From Lederbergia lenta NBRC 16444 (lineage in GTDB: Bacteria; Bacillota; Bacilli; Bacillales; Bacillaceae_C), in NCBI RefSeq assembly GCF_001591545.1, contig NZ_BCVC01000001.1, positions 1,116,001-1,180,000 of the forward strand: DNA of 64,000 nt, given 5' to 3'. A program made the position numbers and the translations under genes. Shown piece by piece: positions 27,702 through 37,044 of this stretch; within the stretch, counting starts at the first letter, position 1, and the number at the start of each line of letters is the position of its first letter. A model generated the notes under the pieces. The model worked only from the letters and a program-made list of their open reading frames with translations. It searched no databases and was not told the DNA's origin.

Positions 27702-28493
27702 ATGAAAAAATTATTATTATTTTTACTCACCTTTTTGGTCATATTATCTGGATGTTCCGCCACAATATCTAGTCAAGAAGAACGTTTATTTTCTCGTGAA
27801 CTGAAACAAAATCCACCTATTGATTTTGTACCTAGAGATATCTCTGTTGTTGCTGTTGGGGACTCTTTGACACAGGGGGTAGGGGATATTCAGGATTTAG
27901 GTGGATATATTCCTTATTTACAATCAAAAATGGAAGATAGTAAGTTAATTTCAACTGCAAATTTTCAAAATTTTGGTGTTAGAGGAAATAGAAGTGATCA
28001 ACTCCTAAAACGTTTGAAGCAGGAAGAAGTGAAAACTGCTATTACTAATGCGGATATGGTTATTATTACAATCGGTGGCAATGACGTCATGCAAGTGTTC
28101 AAAAACAATATGATGGGCTTGCAAATAGATAAGTTTATTACAGCAGCAAATGGGTACAGTGAAAGATTACAAGAGATTTTAAAGACAATTCGTGAGTATA
28201 ATATCGATACAGGTATCGTTTTAATAGGGATATATAATCCGTTTATCAAATGGTTCTCGGATATTAAGGAAATGAACGAAATAGTGGAAAATTGGAATGA
28301 AGCAAGTTCAAGAGAAATTGCTTCATTTGATCAAGCGCTATTTGTACCTGTTGCAGATATTTTCGAGAATAATGAGGAAAGTCTTCTTTATACAGATTAC
28401 TTTCATCCCAATAATAGAGGGTATGAATTGATTGCAGAACGAGTTTACCTGCATCTAGAACAGGAACAGCTGCTTAAAAGTTTATTTGATTAA
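27702..28493 (+). CDS. ypmR: GDSL/SGNH-family lipoprotein hydrolase
   Basis: The 263-residue precursor carries a lipoprotein signal with lipobox LSGC near residue 18, so the mature enzyme is anchored outside the membrane. SGNH blocks are visible: AVGDSLTQGVGD (nucleophile Ser), NFGVRGNRS, ITIGGNDVMQ, and TDYFHPNNRGYE with the catalytic Asp and His. It matches B. subtilis YpmR and is followed 15 bases later by ypmS. The substrate, ester or acyl group, is unknown. Confidence 0.9.
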   Translation: MKKLLLFLLTFLVILSGCSATISSQEERLFSRELKQNPPIDFVPRDISVVAVGDSLTQGVGDIQDLGGYIPYLQSKMEDSKLISTANFQNFGVRGNRSDQLLKRLKQEEVKTAITNADMVIITIGGNDVMQVFKNNMMGLQIDKFITAANGYSERLQEILKTIREYNIDTGIVLIGIYNPFIKWFSDIKEMNEIVENWNEASSREIASFDQALFVPVADIFENNEESLLYTDYFHPNNRGYELIAERVYLHLEQEQLLKSLFD

Positions 28494-28507
28494 AAAGGTG
28501 TGGTACT

Positions 28508-29092
28508 TTGAATAAAAAAAACATTTGGAAACCCCTCTTTATTATATTGTTTTTAATTAACATCATAGTTATTATAGGTTTGGCAATGTTATTATTTATT
28601 TCAACAGATCAAGAACCTATTCCGAAAATCACAACATCCAATACTAATGATTCTGAATTTGTCATTCAAACGAGTAAAAAGGATTTAAACAAACTGATTA
28701 ACCATTATATTGAGGAAGAAGGCCTTAATGGACCAGTACATTATCAAGTTTTATTGACAGATGAAGTAGAGCTGTATGGAGAAATAAAAGTTTTCTCACA
28801 AACGATGCAGTTAAAAATGACCTTTGAACCAATTGCATTAGAAAATGGTGATCTCTTATTAAAGCAAAAGGTGCTTTCTCTCGGTGATGTTAAATTACCT
28901 GCCTCGTATATACTAAAGTTAATAGGAGATGCATACAAATTTCCAGAATGGGTCATTCTTCAACCTAATGATAAAGAAGTATATGTTGCATTAAATAAAA
29001 TGAAGTTAAATAGTGGCATCACGGTTAAAGCAAAGAGTTTTGATTTAGTCGAAAATAACATTTCGATGAGAATGTTCGTGCCAGTCGATTAA
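28508..29092 (+). CDS. ypmS: YpmS family membrane-anchored protein (DUF2140)
   Basis: The 194-residue protein has one N-terminal membrane helix (LFIILFLINIIVIIGLAML) and an extracytoplasmic domain with LNKLINHYIEEEG and a C-terminal beta-rich part. This is the DUF2140/YpmS family, always next to ypmR in relatives. Function is unknown; the pair probably acts at the outer face of the membrane. TTG 28508 follows AAGGTGTGG. Confidence 0.87.
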   Translation: MNKKNIWKPLFIILFLINIIVIIGLAMLLFISTDQEPIPKITTSNTNDSEFVIQTSKKDLNKLINHYIEEEGLNGPVHYQVLLTDEVELYGEIKVFSQTMQLKMTFEPIALENGDLLLKQKVLSLGDVKLPASYILKLIGDAYKFPEWVILQPNDKEVYVALNKMKLNSGITVKAKSFDLVENNISMRMFVPVD

Positions 29093-29122
29093 TAACGAGT
29101 TGAGTGAGAGGATGTGAATAGG

Positions 29123-29668
29123 ATGGAAGATAATAATAGACAAGAAATAGCCACATTTGCCGGAGGTTGTTTTTGGTGCATGGTGAAACCGTTTGATGAG
29201 CAGCCGGGAATTTCAGCTGTTATCTCAGGCTACACAGGTGGAACAACAGAAAATCCTACATATGAGGAAGTTTGTTCTGGGCTAACTGGTCATACAGAAG
29301 CTGTGCAAATTACATTTGATCCGACTGTATTTTCGTATGATAAATTATTGGATTTATTTTGGATGCAGATTGATCCGACTGATAGTGGTGGTCAATTCTA
29401 TGATCGAGGGGTTTCTTATCGCCCTGTCATTTATTATCATACAGAGCAACAAAAACTTCTTGCTGAACAGTCTAAAAAAGATTTAGAAGATAGCGGAAGA
29501 TTTGATCGGCCAATTGTAGTTCCGATAGAAAAAGCCCAGACATTCTATCCTGCGGAAGATTATCATCAGCAATTTTATAAAAAGAACCCGCAAAGATATA
29601 CATCTTATCAAATGGGTTCAGGTCGTGCTGGTTTTATACAAAGACATTGGAGGGAGTCTCATGAATAA
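29123..29668 (+). CDS. msrA: Peptide-methionine (S)-S-oxide reductase MsrA
   Basis: This 181-residue enzyme repairs methionine-S-sulfoxide. The active cysteine lies in AGGCFWCM near the N-terminus, followed by [19 protein letters not shown] and the [13 protein letters not shown] region. ATG 29123 is favoured; GTG 29114 sits too close to GAGAGGAT. The last bases overlap the msrB start, so both reductases are coupled, as in B. subtilis. Confidence 0.95.
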   Translation: MEDNNRQEIATFAGGCFWCMVKPFDEQPGISAVISGYTGGTTENPTYEEVCSGLTGHTEAVQITFDPTVFSYDKLLDLFWMQIDPTDSGGQFYDRGVSYRPVIYYHTEQQKLLAEQSKKDLEDSGRFDRPIVVPIEKAQTFYPAEDYHQQFYKKNPQRYTSYQMGSGRAGFIQRHWRESHE

Positions 29669-30086
29669 CAAAGAGCTAAAGAATAAACTAACACCTATGC
29701 AACTCAATGTCACGCAAAACAATGGAACAGAGCCTCCGTTTCAAAATGAATATTGGGATAATGAAGACGATGGTATTTATGTAGATATCATATCAGGAAA
29801 GCCACTATTCAGTTCAACTGATAAGTATGATGCTGGTTGTGGTTGGCCTAGTTTTACGAAAGGAATCGACGAAGAGGAACTGCTTGAAAAGAAAGATATG
29901 AGCCACGGTATGATCCGAACAGAAGTTAGAAGCAAAGAAGCTGATTCTCATTTAGGTCATGTTTTTCCGGATGGACCAGGCCCAACGAAATTAAGATATT
30001 GTATAAACTCGGCTGCTCTTCGCTTTATACCTAAAGAGAAACTGGAAGAAGAGGGCTATGCTCAGTATAAAGATATTTTCAAATAA
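29661..30086 (+). CDS. msrB: Peptide-methionine (R)-S-oxide reductase MsrB
   Basis: The 141-residue enzyme reduces methionine-R-sulfoxide. The catalytic cysteine is in [12 protein letters not shown], with [10 protein letters not shown] and [13 protein letters not shown] conserved. Zinc CxxC pairs are absent, which is normal for this subgroup. ATG 29661 follows GGAGGGAG within the 3' end of msrA. Confidence 0.95.
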   Translation: MNNKELKNKLTPMQLNVTQNNGTEPPFQNEYWDNEDDGIYVDIISGKPLFSSTDKYDAGCGWPSFTKGIDEEELLEKKDMSHGMIRTEVRSKEADSHLGHVFPDGPGPTKLRYCINSAALRFIPKEKLEEEGYAQYKDIFK

Positions 30087-30140
30087 ACTTTATTTGTGTA
30101 AATATAATACTTGTTAACATCTATGAAAGGCGGAATTATT

Positions 30141-30641
30141 ATGTTGAAAAAATTATTTGGTAAAAAAGAAGAGGTCTCAAAAACAATTACAGTTGTTTCC
30201 CATCTTAGTGGACAACTTATAGAATTAGGAGAAGTGCCAGATCCAGTTTTTTCCCAAAATATGATGGGAGATGGAATGGCAGTTAATCCTGAAAACGGGA
30301 AGGTTGTAGCACCTGTTGATGGAGAGATAATTCAGGTTTTCCCTACTAAGCATGCCATTGGCATTAAAGCAAAAAATGGTGCAGAAATACTACTCCACAT
30401 TGGTATTGAGACCGTAGGTATGAAAGGTGAAGGTTTTACAACATTTATTAAAGAGGGCGATAAGGTAAACAAAGGGGATACATTAGTTGAGTTTGATCAT
30501 GCCCTTGTTACTGAAAAAGCAGCTAGTACGATTACGCCAATTATTATTACTAATGGTGATGATGTAGCCTCTATTACAAAACAACCGCTTGGACATGTGA
30601 CAGCTGGAGAAACAGTAATTATGGAAATAACAATGAAATAA
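30141..30641 (+). CDS. ypqE: PTS glucose-type IIA component (YpqE/Crr-like)
   Basis: This 166-residue protein has the IIA-Glc fold. H86 in LLHIGIETVGMKGEGF is the phosphorylated residue and H71 in TKHAIGIKA its partner, the same spacing of 15 as in E. coli Crr. It is free-standing, so it may serve IIBC proteins that lack their own IIA. ATG 30141 follows AAAGGCGGA; the longer frame from 30111 has no ribosome site. Confidence 0.93.
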   Translation: MLKKLFGKKEEVSKTITVVSHLSGQLIELGEVPDPVFSQNMMGDGMAVNPENGKVVAPVDGEIIQVFPTKHAIGIKAKNGAEILLHIGIETVGMKGEGFTTFIKEGDKVNKGDTLVEFDHALVTEKAASTITPIIITNGDDVASITKQPLGHVTAGETVIMEITMK

Positions 30642-30648
30642 CTTTTTT

Positions 30649-30677
30649 AACACCTGTTGATTACGGGTGTTTTTTTG
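30649..30677 (+). terminator. Terminator after ypqE
   Basis: The stem AACACC / GGGTGTT is followed by seven T residues. Confidence 0.85.
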
Positions 30678-30759
30678 TTTTATAGGCGATAGCACATACA
30701 CCCATCCAAATTCTACATAGAATATCAGCGAAAGCAATATAAGACTAAGGAGTGATATT

Positions 30760-30915
30760 ATGTTTTATGAAAACTATGGCTGTTGTGATGGAGTTTATCC
30801 AGCTTACGGATACGGTAATGAATGTGGTGGCGGAAGAGGCGGCGGCTTCGCCCTTATCGTCGTATTATTTATTCTGCTAATCATTATTGGTGCATGCTGG
30901 TGCTTCCCTAATTAA
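30760..30915 (+). CDS. YjcZ-family small sporulation-type membrane protein
   Basis: This 51-residue ORF has a strong AAGGAGTG site before its ATG. The N-terminal part is rich in Tyr, Gly and Cys ([16 protein letters not shown]), then [17 protein letters not shown] forms one membrane helix, ending in ACWCFPN. That Gly-linker plus helix pattern is typical of the YjcZ/sporulation small proteins of Bacillaceae. Function is unknown. A terminator follows immediately. Confidence 0.82.
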   Translation: MFYENYGCCDGVYPAYGYGNECGGGRGGGFALIVVLFILLIIIGACWCFPN

Positions 30916-30930
30916 ATATCCAATTTTGAA

Positions 30931-30970
30931 GCCCTGAGAGAAATAAATAACTCTTTTCAGGGTTTTTTTT
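30931..30970 (+). terminator. Terminator after the YjcZ-like gene
   Basis: CCCTGA pairs with TCAGGG around an AT-rich inner stem, followed by eight T residues. Confidence 0.85.
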
Positions 30971-31203
30971 ATTAGATGAACATTTGCATGAAATATTAGC
31001 ATATGCATACATTTATAAGTAAGAAAAGTATATGGAGGGATGTGTAAGCAAAGAATCATTCTGTGCATTTGGAAAATAATTATTTTTTTGAATGAAATTG
31101 AATGGAACTCAAGATGATTTTTTTAAGTGAATTATATTTACCGTGAGCTTACAATCCGCTATATTTATGAGAGCAATGTAAATAGAGAGGCGGACTAGTC
31201 TTC

Positions 31204-31428
31204 ATGAATAAATCTTTTTATCACTTTTTAATGAAATACCGTCATGCAATTAAGAAAGATGAGCTTAGTGAGTTTGCTAATGCTGCTTATCATGACCATG
31301 AATTCCCAAAAAGTTCAGATGATTACCATCTTCTCTCCAACTATTTGGAGCTAAATGGTCATTATATAGCTAATATGTCATTGTTTGATTATGCATGGGA
31401 TTTATATGTAGAAGCGGAAAATAAATAA
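31204..31428 (+). CDS. yozE: YozE family protein (UPF0346)
   Basis: This 74-residue soluble protein matches the YozE/UPF0346 family: SFYHFLMKYR at the start, HDHEFPKSSDDYHLLSNYLE in the middle and SLFDYAWDLY at the end, a small helical fold. Function is unknown. ATG 31204 follows AGAGAGGCGG. It clusters with yozD, deoD and yodJ, as in the B. subtilis yod region. Confidence 0.92.
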   Translation: MNKSFYHFLMKYRHAIKKDELSEFANAAYHDHEFPKSSDDYHLLSNYLELNGHYIANMSLFDYAWDLYVEAENK

Positions 31429-31485
31429 ATCGTTTCGTCAAATACGGGCTTATTGATAGAAATATGATGATAAGGGGCGATTATA

Positions 31486-31656
31486 ATGCGTGAAATGGAA
31501 GTAATTATCGACACGGAAGAGATCGCTGAATTTTTCTATCGGGAGCTACTTCAGAGAGGGTACACACCTAGCGAAGAAGAATCGGATGTTTTAGCAGATA
31601 TTACATTTGATTATCTCATTGAAAAAAGTATCATTGATGAAGATTCTGAAGAATAA
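31486..31656 (+). CDS. yozD: YozD family small protein
   Basis: A 56-codon acidic ORF with AAGGGGCG before the ATG. The sequence IIDTEEIAEFFYRELLQRGY, then ADITFDYLIEKSIIDE, matches YozD of B. subtilis. No signal peptide or membrane helix is present and the function is unknown. It lies 57 bases after yozE and is closed by a terminator. Confidence 0.87.
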   Translation: MREMEVIIDTEEIAEFFYRELLQRGYTPSEEESDVLADITFDYLIEKSIIDEDSEE

Positions 31657-31682
31657 ATCTCATATAAAAGAATGTATATGAT

Positions 31683-31711
31683 ACGTCAGCTAATAGCTGG
31701 CGTTATTTTTC
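31683..31711 (+). terminator. Terminator after yozD
   Basis: The stem ACGTCAGCT / AGCTGGCGT is followed by TATTTTT. Confidence 0.8.
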
Positions 31712-31802
31712 ATTCCATTACCCTATGCTCGAATATTTGCATGATATAGGCGAAACAATTAAAATGTAAATAGTTGATTGTAATGATTAGGAGGAAATAA
31801 TA

Positions 31803-32510
31803 ATGAGTATACATATCGGTGCATCAGAAAATCAAATAGCAGAAACAGTTCTTTTGCCGGGAGATCCACTTCGGGCAAAATACATCGCTGAAACGTTTTT
31901 AGAAAATGTAATATGCTATAATGAAGTACGGAATATGTTCGGATTCACCGGTGAGTATAAAGGAAAAAGAATTTCCGTCCAAGGAACTGGGATGGGCGTT
32001 CCGTCGATATCAATTTATATAAATGAATTAATGAATAGCTATAACGTTCAGAATTTAATAAGGGTTGGTACATGCGGAGCGATTCAAAAAGATGTACAAG
32101 TCCGTGATGTCATTTTAGCAATGACTGCTTCAACTGATTCACAAATGAATCGACTAACTTTTGGCGGTGTTGACTATGCACCAACAGCATCATTTGATTT
32201 ACTGAAAAACGCATATGAGACAGGACTGGAAAAGGGCTTAAAATTAAAGGTAGGAAATGTGTTCACTGCAGATATGTTTTATAATGATAATGCAGAACAC
32301 GAAAAATGGGCACAATATGGTATTCTTGCGATAGAAATGGAAACTTCAGCACTTTATACACTAGCAGCAAAATATGGCAGAAAAGCACTTTCTGTACTAA
32401 CGGTGAGCGATCATATTTTAACAGGTGAAGAAACAACAGCGGAAGAACGACAAACTACTTTTAATGAAATGATTCAAGTGGCATTAGACGCAGCTATCAA
32501 AAAAGCATAA
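31803..32510 (+). CDS. deoD: Purine-nucleoside phosphorylase, DeoD type
   Basis: The 235-residue enzyme splits purine nucleosides with phosphate for salvage. Conserved blocks include [15 protein letters not shown] (phosphate site), [34 protein letters not shown] and LTVSDHI. Length is that of hexameric DeoD enzymes. ATG 31803 follows AGGAGGAAA. Confidence 0.96.
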   Translation: MSIHIGASENQIAETVLLPGDPLRAKYIAETFLENVICYNEVRNMFGFTGEYKGKRISVQGTGMGVPSISIYINELMNSYNVQNLIRVGTCGAIQKDVQVRDVILAMTASTDSQMNRLTFGGVDYAPTASFDLLKNAYETGLEKGLKLKVGNVFTADMFYNDNAEHEKWAQYGILAIEMETSALYTLAAKYGRKALSVLTVSDHILTGEETTAEERQTTFNEMIQVALDAAIKKA

Positions 32511-32551
32511 AAATACGAAATCTTACGTAGGTTGAAAAGAAGTGGAGAAAT

Positions 32552-33433
32552 ATGAAAAAAGTATTGTACATGATTACAGCGGTTTTATTATTAACAGGAT
32601 GTTCCTTGCAAAATCCGTTTCAGAAAAAAGAACAACCGGAATCACCGACGGAAGAAACAATAGAAGATGATAATAATATGACTTCAGATTCGGAACTTGA
32701 GAAACCAGAAGAACAAAAAGAACCTGATAATAACATCGATGAAGAAAATGGAGAACAGAAGCAAGATAGCTCGAATGAAATATCTGAAATAGCACTTGAG
32801 GCAACATATTTTAATGATATACAAGAAGTAAATAATAAGTTAGAAATAAAAAATCCTAGTAACATTGTTGCTTTGGTAAATAAAGAATTTGCCTTACCGG
32901 GAAATTATGAGCCAGATGATTTGGTGCGTCCGAAAGTAGCTTTTTCTTTCGGCGATGAAGATATAGAAAAAAGTTATTTGCGAAAAGAAGCCGCAGTAGC
33001 TCTTGAAAAAATGTTTGCGGAAGCTAAAAAGGACAATATTCACTTATTTGCAGTTTCAGGATATCGTTCATACAACCGACAAACAACAATACTGGATGCA
33101 GAAATCGCAAGAATTGGCGAAAAGAAAGCGATGCAAGTTGTTGCGAATCCAGGGAATAGTGAACATCAATCAGGACTTTCAATGGACATTTCAAGTCAAG
33201 AAGCCAACTTCCTTCTCACAGAAGATTTTGGTGATACAGCAGACGGTAAGTGGCTCAAAAAGAATGCCCATCGTTTTGGCTATATACTTAGGTATCCAAA
33301 AGATAAAGAAGGAATTACAGGCTATCAATATGAACCATGGCATTTCCGCTATGTAGGCGAAAAGGTAGCCAAATGGGTTTATGAAAACGATTGGACACTT
33401 GAGGAGTTTTTCCAAGAAGTAGAAAAAATTTAA
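32552..33433 (+). CDS. yodJ: D-alanyl-D-alanine carboxypeptidase lipoprotein (VanY family, M15B)
   Basis: The 293-residue precursor begins with a lipoprotein signal ending in LLTGC, followed by a Glu/Asp/Lys-rich low-complexity linker of about 70 residues. The C-terminal zinc peptidase domain shows SGYRSYNRQ, SEHQSGLSMDIS and EPWHFRYVG, which contain the His-Asp-His zinc ligands. It trims D-Ala from muropeptides at the cell surface. ATG 32552 follows AAGTGGAGA. It corresponds to B. subtilis YodJ. Confidence 0.93.
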   Translation: MKKVLYMITAVLLLTGCSLQNPFQKKEQPESPTEETIEDDNNMTSDSELEKPEEQKEPDNNIDEENGEQKQDSSNEISEIALEATYFNDIQEVNNKLEIKNPSNIVALVNKEFALPGNYEPDDLVRPKVAFSFGDEDIEKSYLRKEAAVALEKMFAEAKKDNIHLFAVSGYRSYNRQTTILDAEIARIGEKKAMQVVANPGNSEHQSGLSMDISSQEANFLLTEDFGDTADGKWLKKNAHRFGYILRYPKDKEGITGYQYEPWHFRYVGEKVAKWVYENDWTLEEFFQEVEKI

Positions 33434-33489
33434 ATTGACATTTAATTAAATACTAGAGATGTTAAAATAAAATGACTAGGTGATGATAG

Positions 33490-33515
33490 AAAACTCCCTA
33501 AATGGGAGTTTTTTC
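33490..33515 (+). terminator. Terminator after yodJ
   Basis: AAAACTCCC pairs with GGGAGTTTT around TAAAT, followed by T residues. Confidence 0.85.
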
Positions 33516-33639
33516 ATTAATATTAGATCATACATATTATCTTTTCGCATCCATATCCTAGCTTGCAGTATGCTTTATAAAAGAAATAGAGGGCTGTTAC
33601 AACGTGTTTCAGCTGTCGAGAATGAAAGTGGTGAATAGA

Positions 33640-35097
33640 ATGGAAGATAATAATGAAACAGAAGAAACCACAAATAAAAATAGTCATATTCGCATGAAAA
33701 AATTTACATTTGTCATGTTGATTTTTTTACTTGTTTTCTCCACTGCCGGTATTACCCTCATTGCACTTGGTTTAGGTGATGAGAAAGCAGTGAATGTGGT
33801 AGTTCCAGAGCGAAAGAATTTTACTAAATTGTATCAAGCATATGATGAGTTAGAAAAAAAATATTTTGAAGATCTTAATCAAGATGAGCTTGTAAATGGA
33901 GCCATAAACGGGATGCTTAATGCATTAGAAGATCCATATTCAGATTATATGACAAAAGAAGAAGCAAGTCAGTTTAGCGAAAGTATTTCATCGTCATTTC
34001 AAGGTATTGGTGCAGAAATACAGGAACTAAACGGAAACATTGTTGTAGTTTCTCCTATTAAGGGCTCACCTGCAGAAAAAGCGGGAATTAGACCGAAAGA
34101 TAAAATTATTATGGTGGATGAAGAAAATATTCAAGGAATGAGTGCAAACGAAGCTGTTCTATTGATCAGAGGGAAAAAAGGAACAAAGGTGGCTCTTCAA
34201 ATCCAACGTGGAGAGAAAGAGGAACTTATAGATGTAACAATTACGAGAGATGAAATTCCGATCAATACTGTGTATGCGGAAATGTTAGAAAATGGTGTTG
34301 CAAAGATTCAAATCACAAGTTTTTCTAGCCATACTGATAAAGATTTAGAGGCCGCATTAAAAGAGATGGAAGATAAAGGTATGAAATCATTAATTATCGA
34401 TGTAAGACAGAATCCAGGCGGATTACTTGATCAAGCGATTAATATTTCTAATTTATTTGTACCGAAAGGAAAATTACTATTTCAAGTTGCATATAAAGAT
34501 GGAAGTAAGGAAGAATTTCCAGCTAGTGGTGGACAGAAAATAGACGTGCCAACTGTTATGCTCATTGATCGAGGTAGTGCAAGTGCATCGGAGATTTTAG
34601 CCGCAGCCTTTAAAGAATCAGCTAATATCCAATTAGTCGGTGAAAAATCATTCGGTAAAGGGACAGTGCAAACGACTAAAGATTTCAAAGATGGATCTAA
34701 CATTAAATATACAATGGCAAAATGGTTAACACCCAATGGCAATTGGATTCATGAAAAAGGTATTGAACCTGATTTTGCAGTAGCGCTTCCAGCTTATGCA
34801 GAATTATCGTATATTGATCCAGATAAAGAATTTAAAAAAGATTCTGTTGCAAATGAAGTGAAATCTGCTAAAGAAATGTTAAAAGTACTTGGTTTTGATC
34901 CTGGTACAGTTGACACACATTACGATGAGAAAACTGTTGAAGCTGTAAAGGAATTTCAACAAACTGTAAAGCTTGAACCTAACGGGATACTTCAAGGAGA
35001 ATCTACTGCAGCTTTAATGGAAAAGATCCGTGAAAAGATTTTAAAAGATGATCCACAAGTGAAGAAAGCGATCGAATTATTAACAAAAGGAAAATAA
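33640..35097 (+). CDS. ctpA: Carboxyl-terminal processing protease (S41) with PDZ and peptidoglycan-binding domains
   Basis: The 485-residue protein has one membrane helix near residues 20-42, a PDZ domain (about 100-185), the S41 serine protease core and a C-terminal PG_binding_1 domain (FDPGTVDTHYDEKTVEAVKEFQ). The catalytic serine lies in DRGSASASEILAAA and the lysine in KSFGKGTVQT. Homologues CtpA and CtpB of B. subtilis process secreted and sporulation signalling proteins. ATG 33640 is used; ATG 33622 and GTG 33604 are possible alternatives, since no ribosome site is strong. Confidence 0.93.
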   Translation: MEDNNETEETTNKNSHIRMKKFTFVMLIFLLVFSTAGITLIALGLGDEKAVNVVVPERKNFTKLYQAYDELEKKYFEDLNQDELVNGAINGMLNALEDPYSDYMTKEEASQFSESISSSFQGIGAEIQELNGNIVVVSPIKGSPAEKAGIRPKDKIIMVDEENIQGMSANEAVLLIRGKKGTKVALQIQRGEKEELIDVTITRDEIPINTVYAEMLENGVAKIQITSFSSHTDKDLEAALKEMEDKGMKSLIIDVRQNPGGLLDQAINISNLFVPKGKLLFQVAYKDGSKEEFPASGGQKIDVPTVMLIDRGSASASEILAAAFKESANIQLVGEKSFGKGTVQTTKDFKDGSNIKYTMAKWLTPNGNWIHEKGIEPDFAVALPAYAELSYIDPDKEFKKDSVANEVKSAKEMLKVLGFDPGTVDTHYDEKTVEAVKEFQQTVKLEPNGILQGESTAALMEKIREKILKDDPQVKKAIELLTKGK

Positions 35098-35124
35098 CAC
35101 ATCATATAATGTTTTTAGAATCAT

Positions 35125-35155
35125 GCTGTCGTGAAAAACCACGGCAGTTTTTTTG
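35125..35155 (+). terminator. Terminator after ctpA
   Basis: The stem CTGTCGTG / CACGGCAG (with mismatches) is followed by seven T residues. Confidence 0.85.
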
Positions 35156-35461
35156 TATTTATATATTTAAATTCTGAAAAGTAATGGAGAGCTCTATCCC
35201 ATGTAACTACAGGCAGTATGTAGAGAGCCATAGCTATGCCAAATATAAACATTTCGATCGCCTATATCTTTCGGATGGTCGCTGGTGAAATTGCTCTTTT
35301 ACCCTAGTAAAAAGGCTTGTAAAGGAAAAAAGATACTTTCCTCTACAAGATGCTTCCAAACTAGTATCATGAGTTTGTACCAATGACTATTGTCATCCGA
35401 TATTATGGTTTCTCAAATAAAATCGCCATGTTCTATGCAACGTATAAACGGCTGTATTTCA
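35156..35461. other. Gene-free region between convergent ctpA and yokU
   Basis: No convincing coding frame lies in these 306 bases. The one structure seen is a hairpin at 35316-35349 (CTTGTA-AGGAAA / TTTCCT-TACAAG). On the minus strand it is followed by CCTTTTTA, so it probably terminates yokU. Confidence 0.5.
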
Positions 35462-35707
35462 TTATTTTTCTCCAAACTTGATAAAGGTATGTTCATCTTC
35501 TATTAAGCCACATGATCCGCATTGTATTCTTCGTGAAGGGCCATTATAGGTTGTATGAAAAGGGCCAGCATCTTCCATTGATTCGAATTGCTCAATTGTT
35601 TCTCCTGATTGGGGATCCAGTCTTACTGCATGAGCAATTTGATCAATGATATTAAAGCGAGATCGATTTGTTTTACAATTAGGGCAACAATATTTAGTGG
35701 TCATCAT
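35462..35707 (-). CDS. yokU: YokU family zinc-ribbon protein
   Basis: This 81-residue protein has two CxxC pairs, CPNC near the start and CGSC near residue 63, forming a zinc ribbon. The family is YokU, next to kamA in B. subtilis, although kamA is not in this window. Function is unknown. Two adjacent ATG codons at 35707 and 35704 follow GGAGGTAAG; either may be used. Confidence 0.87.
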   Translation of the reverse strand: MMTTKYCCPNCKTNRSRFNIIDQIAHAVRLDPQSGETIEQFESMEDAGPFHTTYNGPSRRIQCGSCGLIEDEHTFIKFGEK

Positions 35708-36098
35708 ATCTTACCTCCAATAAATAGTCATATGTATAGTTTGTCCATATACACGCCAGATAATCAGCACAGGAAAGTAATGAATGTAAAGAAATATAAT
35801 ATTTGTTATATATGCGTAACAATTGTAACGAAAAGCCGAATAAAAAAAACTGTCAATATGTATTACATAGTAGTTTATGGCAACAGCTATACATAAATGG
35901 AAATAGCGCCAAAGTAAGTTAAAATGCTAATTTGCTAAAAAAGTAGAATTCATAAGACTTGATACATGTAACAATCTATAAAATATCAAAAAAAGTTTAT
36001 GTTTCTATGAAACTGGTATATCCTCCCTTAAATATTACAAAAATCATATGTTAAGATATTTTTGTACTAGAAAAGAAGTTTTGGGGAGGAAAAAAGAA
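35708..36098 (+). other. Long gene-free region upstream of the CAP-domain gene
   Basis: These 391 bases lie between the divergent yokU and CAP-protein starts. No convincing ORF, RNA gene or repeat is visible. The part nearest the CAP gene is very AT-rich and must hold promoters for both genes, but I cannot place them with confidence. Confidence 0.5.
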
Positions 36099-36917
36099 AT
36101 GAAAAAAATCATATTTACAACTGCTGCTGCGGTAGCAATCATGGCTGCACCTTTTGCGGGGAAAGCAGATGCGGCTCAAGTTCAACCTATTAAAACTAAG
36201 GTAGTTTATTATCAGTTTGATACTGCTAATCTATCAAGTAATGCTGATTGGTGTGAGCAAATATTTAAGAAGTTGAATATTAGTTGGAAGAAAAATAATT
36301 TTAAAGAAATATATCATTCTGAAGCTGCAAAACCACAACAACCTGTCGAAGAGCCTACTGCACCTGAAGAACAAGAAAAATCAGTTGAACAGCCGGTACA
36401 AAAGCCTGTTGAACAAGAAAAACCAGTGGAACAAGAAAAAGCGCCAGTGGTTGAGCAAAAACCAGTACAAGAAGAAACACCTAAAGTAGAGGAAAAACCA
36501 ACTCAAGAGGATAAGCCTGCCACAGAAACAAATTCACAATTAAGCGAATTTGAACAGCAAGTTTTTGATTTAACAAACCAAGAAAGAACAAAAAATGGTT
36601 TAGCACCATTAAAAGTAGATGTTGAATTAAGTAAAGTAGCACGTGAAAAATCAAGAGACATGTCTGCAAATAATTACTTTGATCATAATAGTCCGACATA
36701 CGGATCACCATTCGATATGATGAAGAAATTCGGTATTACGTATCGTTCTGCAGGTGAAAATATTGCCATGGGTCAACGTACACCTCAAGAAGTAGTAACT
36801 GCTTGGATGAATAGCGCTGGTCACCGTGCGAATATTTTAAGCAATGATTTCACACATATTGGAATTGGACATGATGCTAATGGTAACTACTGGACACAAC
36901 AATTTATTGGTAAATAA
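36099..36917 (+). CDS. Secreted CAP-domain protein (SCP/YkwD family) with Pro-Glu-Gln-rich linker
   Basis: The 272-residue precursor has a signal peptide ending in GKADA, a short N-terminal domain, a linker of about 65 residues of repeated Val-Glu-Gln-Lys-Pro units, and a C-terminal CAP domain from about residue 147. CAP-domain landmarks are NQERTKNGLAPL, YFDHNSPTYGSPFDM, RSAGENIAMG and AWMNSAGHRANIL. Related YkwD/SafA-region proteins are found on spores or in the medium. ATG 36099 follows GGGGAGGAAAA. The biochemical function of bacterial CAP domains is unknown. Confidence 0.9.
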   Translation: MKKIIFTTAAAVAIMAAPFAGKADAAQVQPIKTKVVYYQFDTANLSSNADWCEQIFKKLNISWKKNNFKEIYHSEAAKPQQPVEEPTAPEEQEKSVEQPVQKPVEQEKPVEQEKAPVVEQKPVQEETPKVEEKPTQEDKPATETNSQLSEFEQQVFDLTNQERTKNGLAPLKVDVELSKVAREKSRDMSANNYFDHNSPTYGSPFDMMKKFGITYRSAGENIAMGQRTPQEVVTAWMNSAGHRANILSNDFTHIGIGHDANGNYWTQQFIGK

Positions 36918-36933
36918 TATTTCTCTAAATATA

Positions 36934-36978
36934 AAAAAAGGAACGGGGGAGCCATTAGGCTGCACCCGTTCCTTTTTT
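36934..36978 (+). terminator. Terminator after the CAP-protein gene
   Basis: AAAGGAACGGG pairs with CCCGTTCCTTT, with an inner AGCC / GGCT stem, then a T-run. Confidence 0.9.
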
Positions 36979-37044
36979 ATGAAAAAGCATTTTATAAATC
37001 ATAGTGTCCTTGTATATAAGGAGAAAGTGCTAAAGCAATAAAGA

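Noticed and set aside
27584..27772. 62-codon ORF between degV and ypmR
   Set aside because: It overlaps the ypmR signal peptide in another frame and lacks a ribosome site.
35609..35896. 95-codon plus-strand ORF antisense to yokU
   Set aside because: Its first third is antisense to a real zinc-ribbon gene, the rest is AT-rich with odd composition, and there is no ribosome site.
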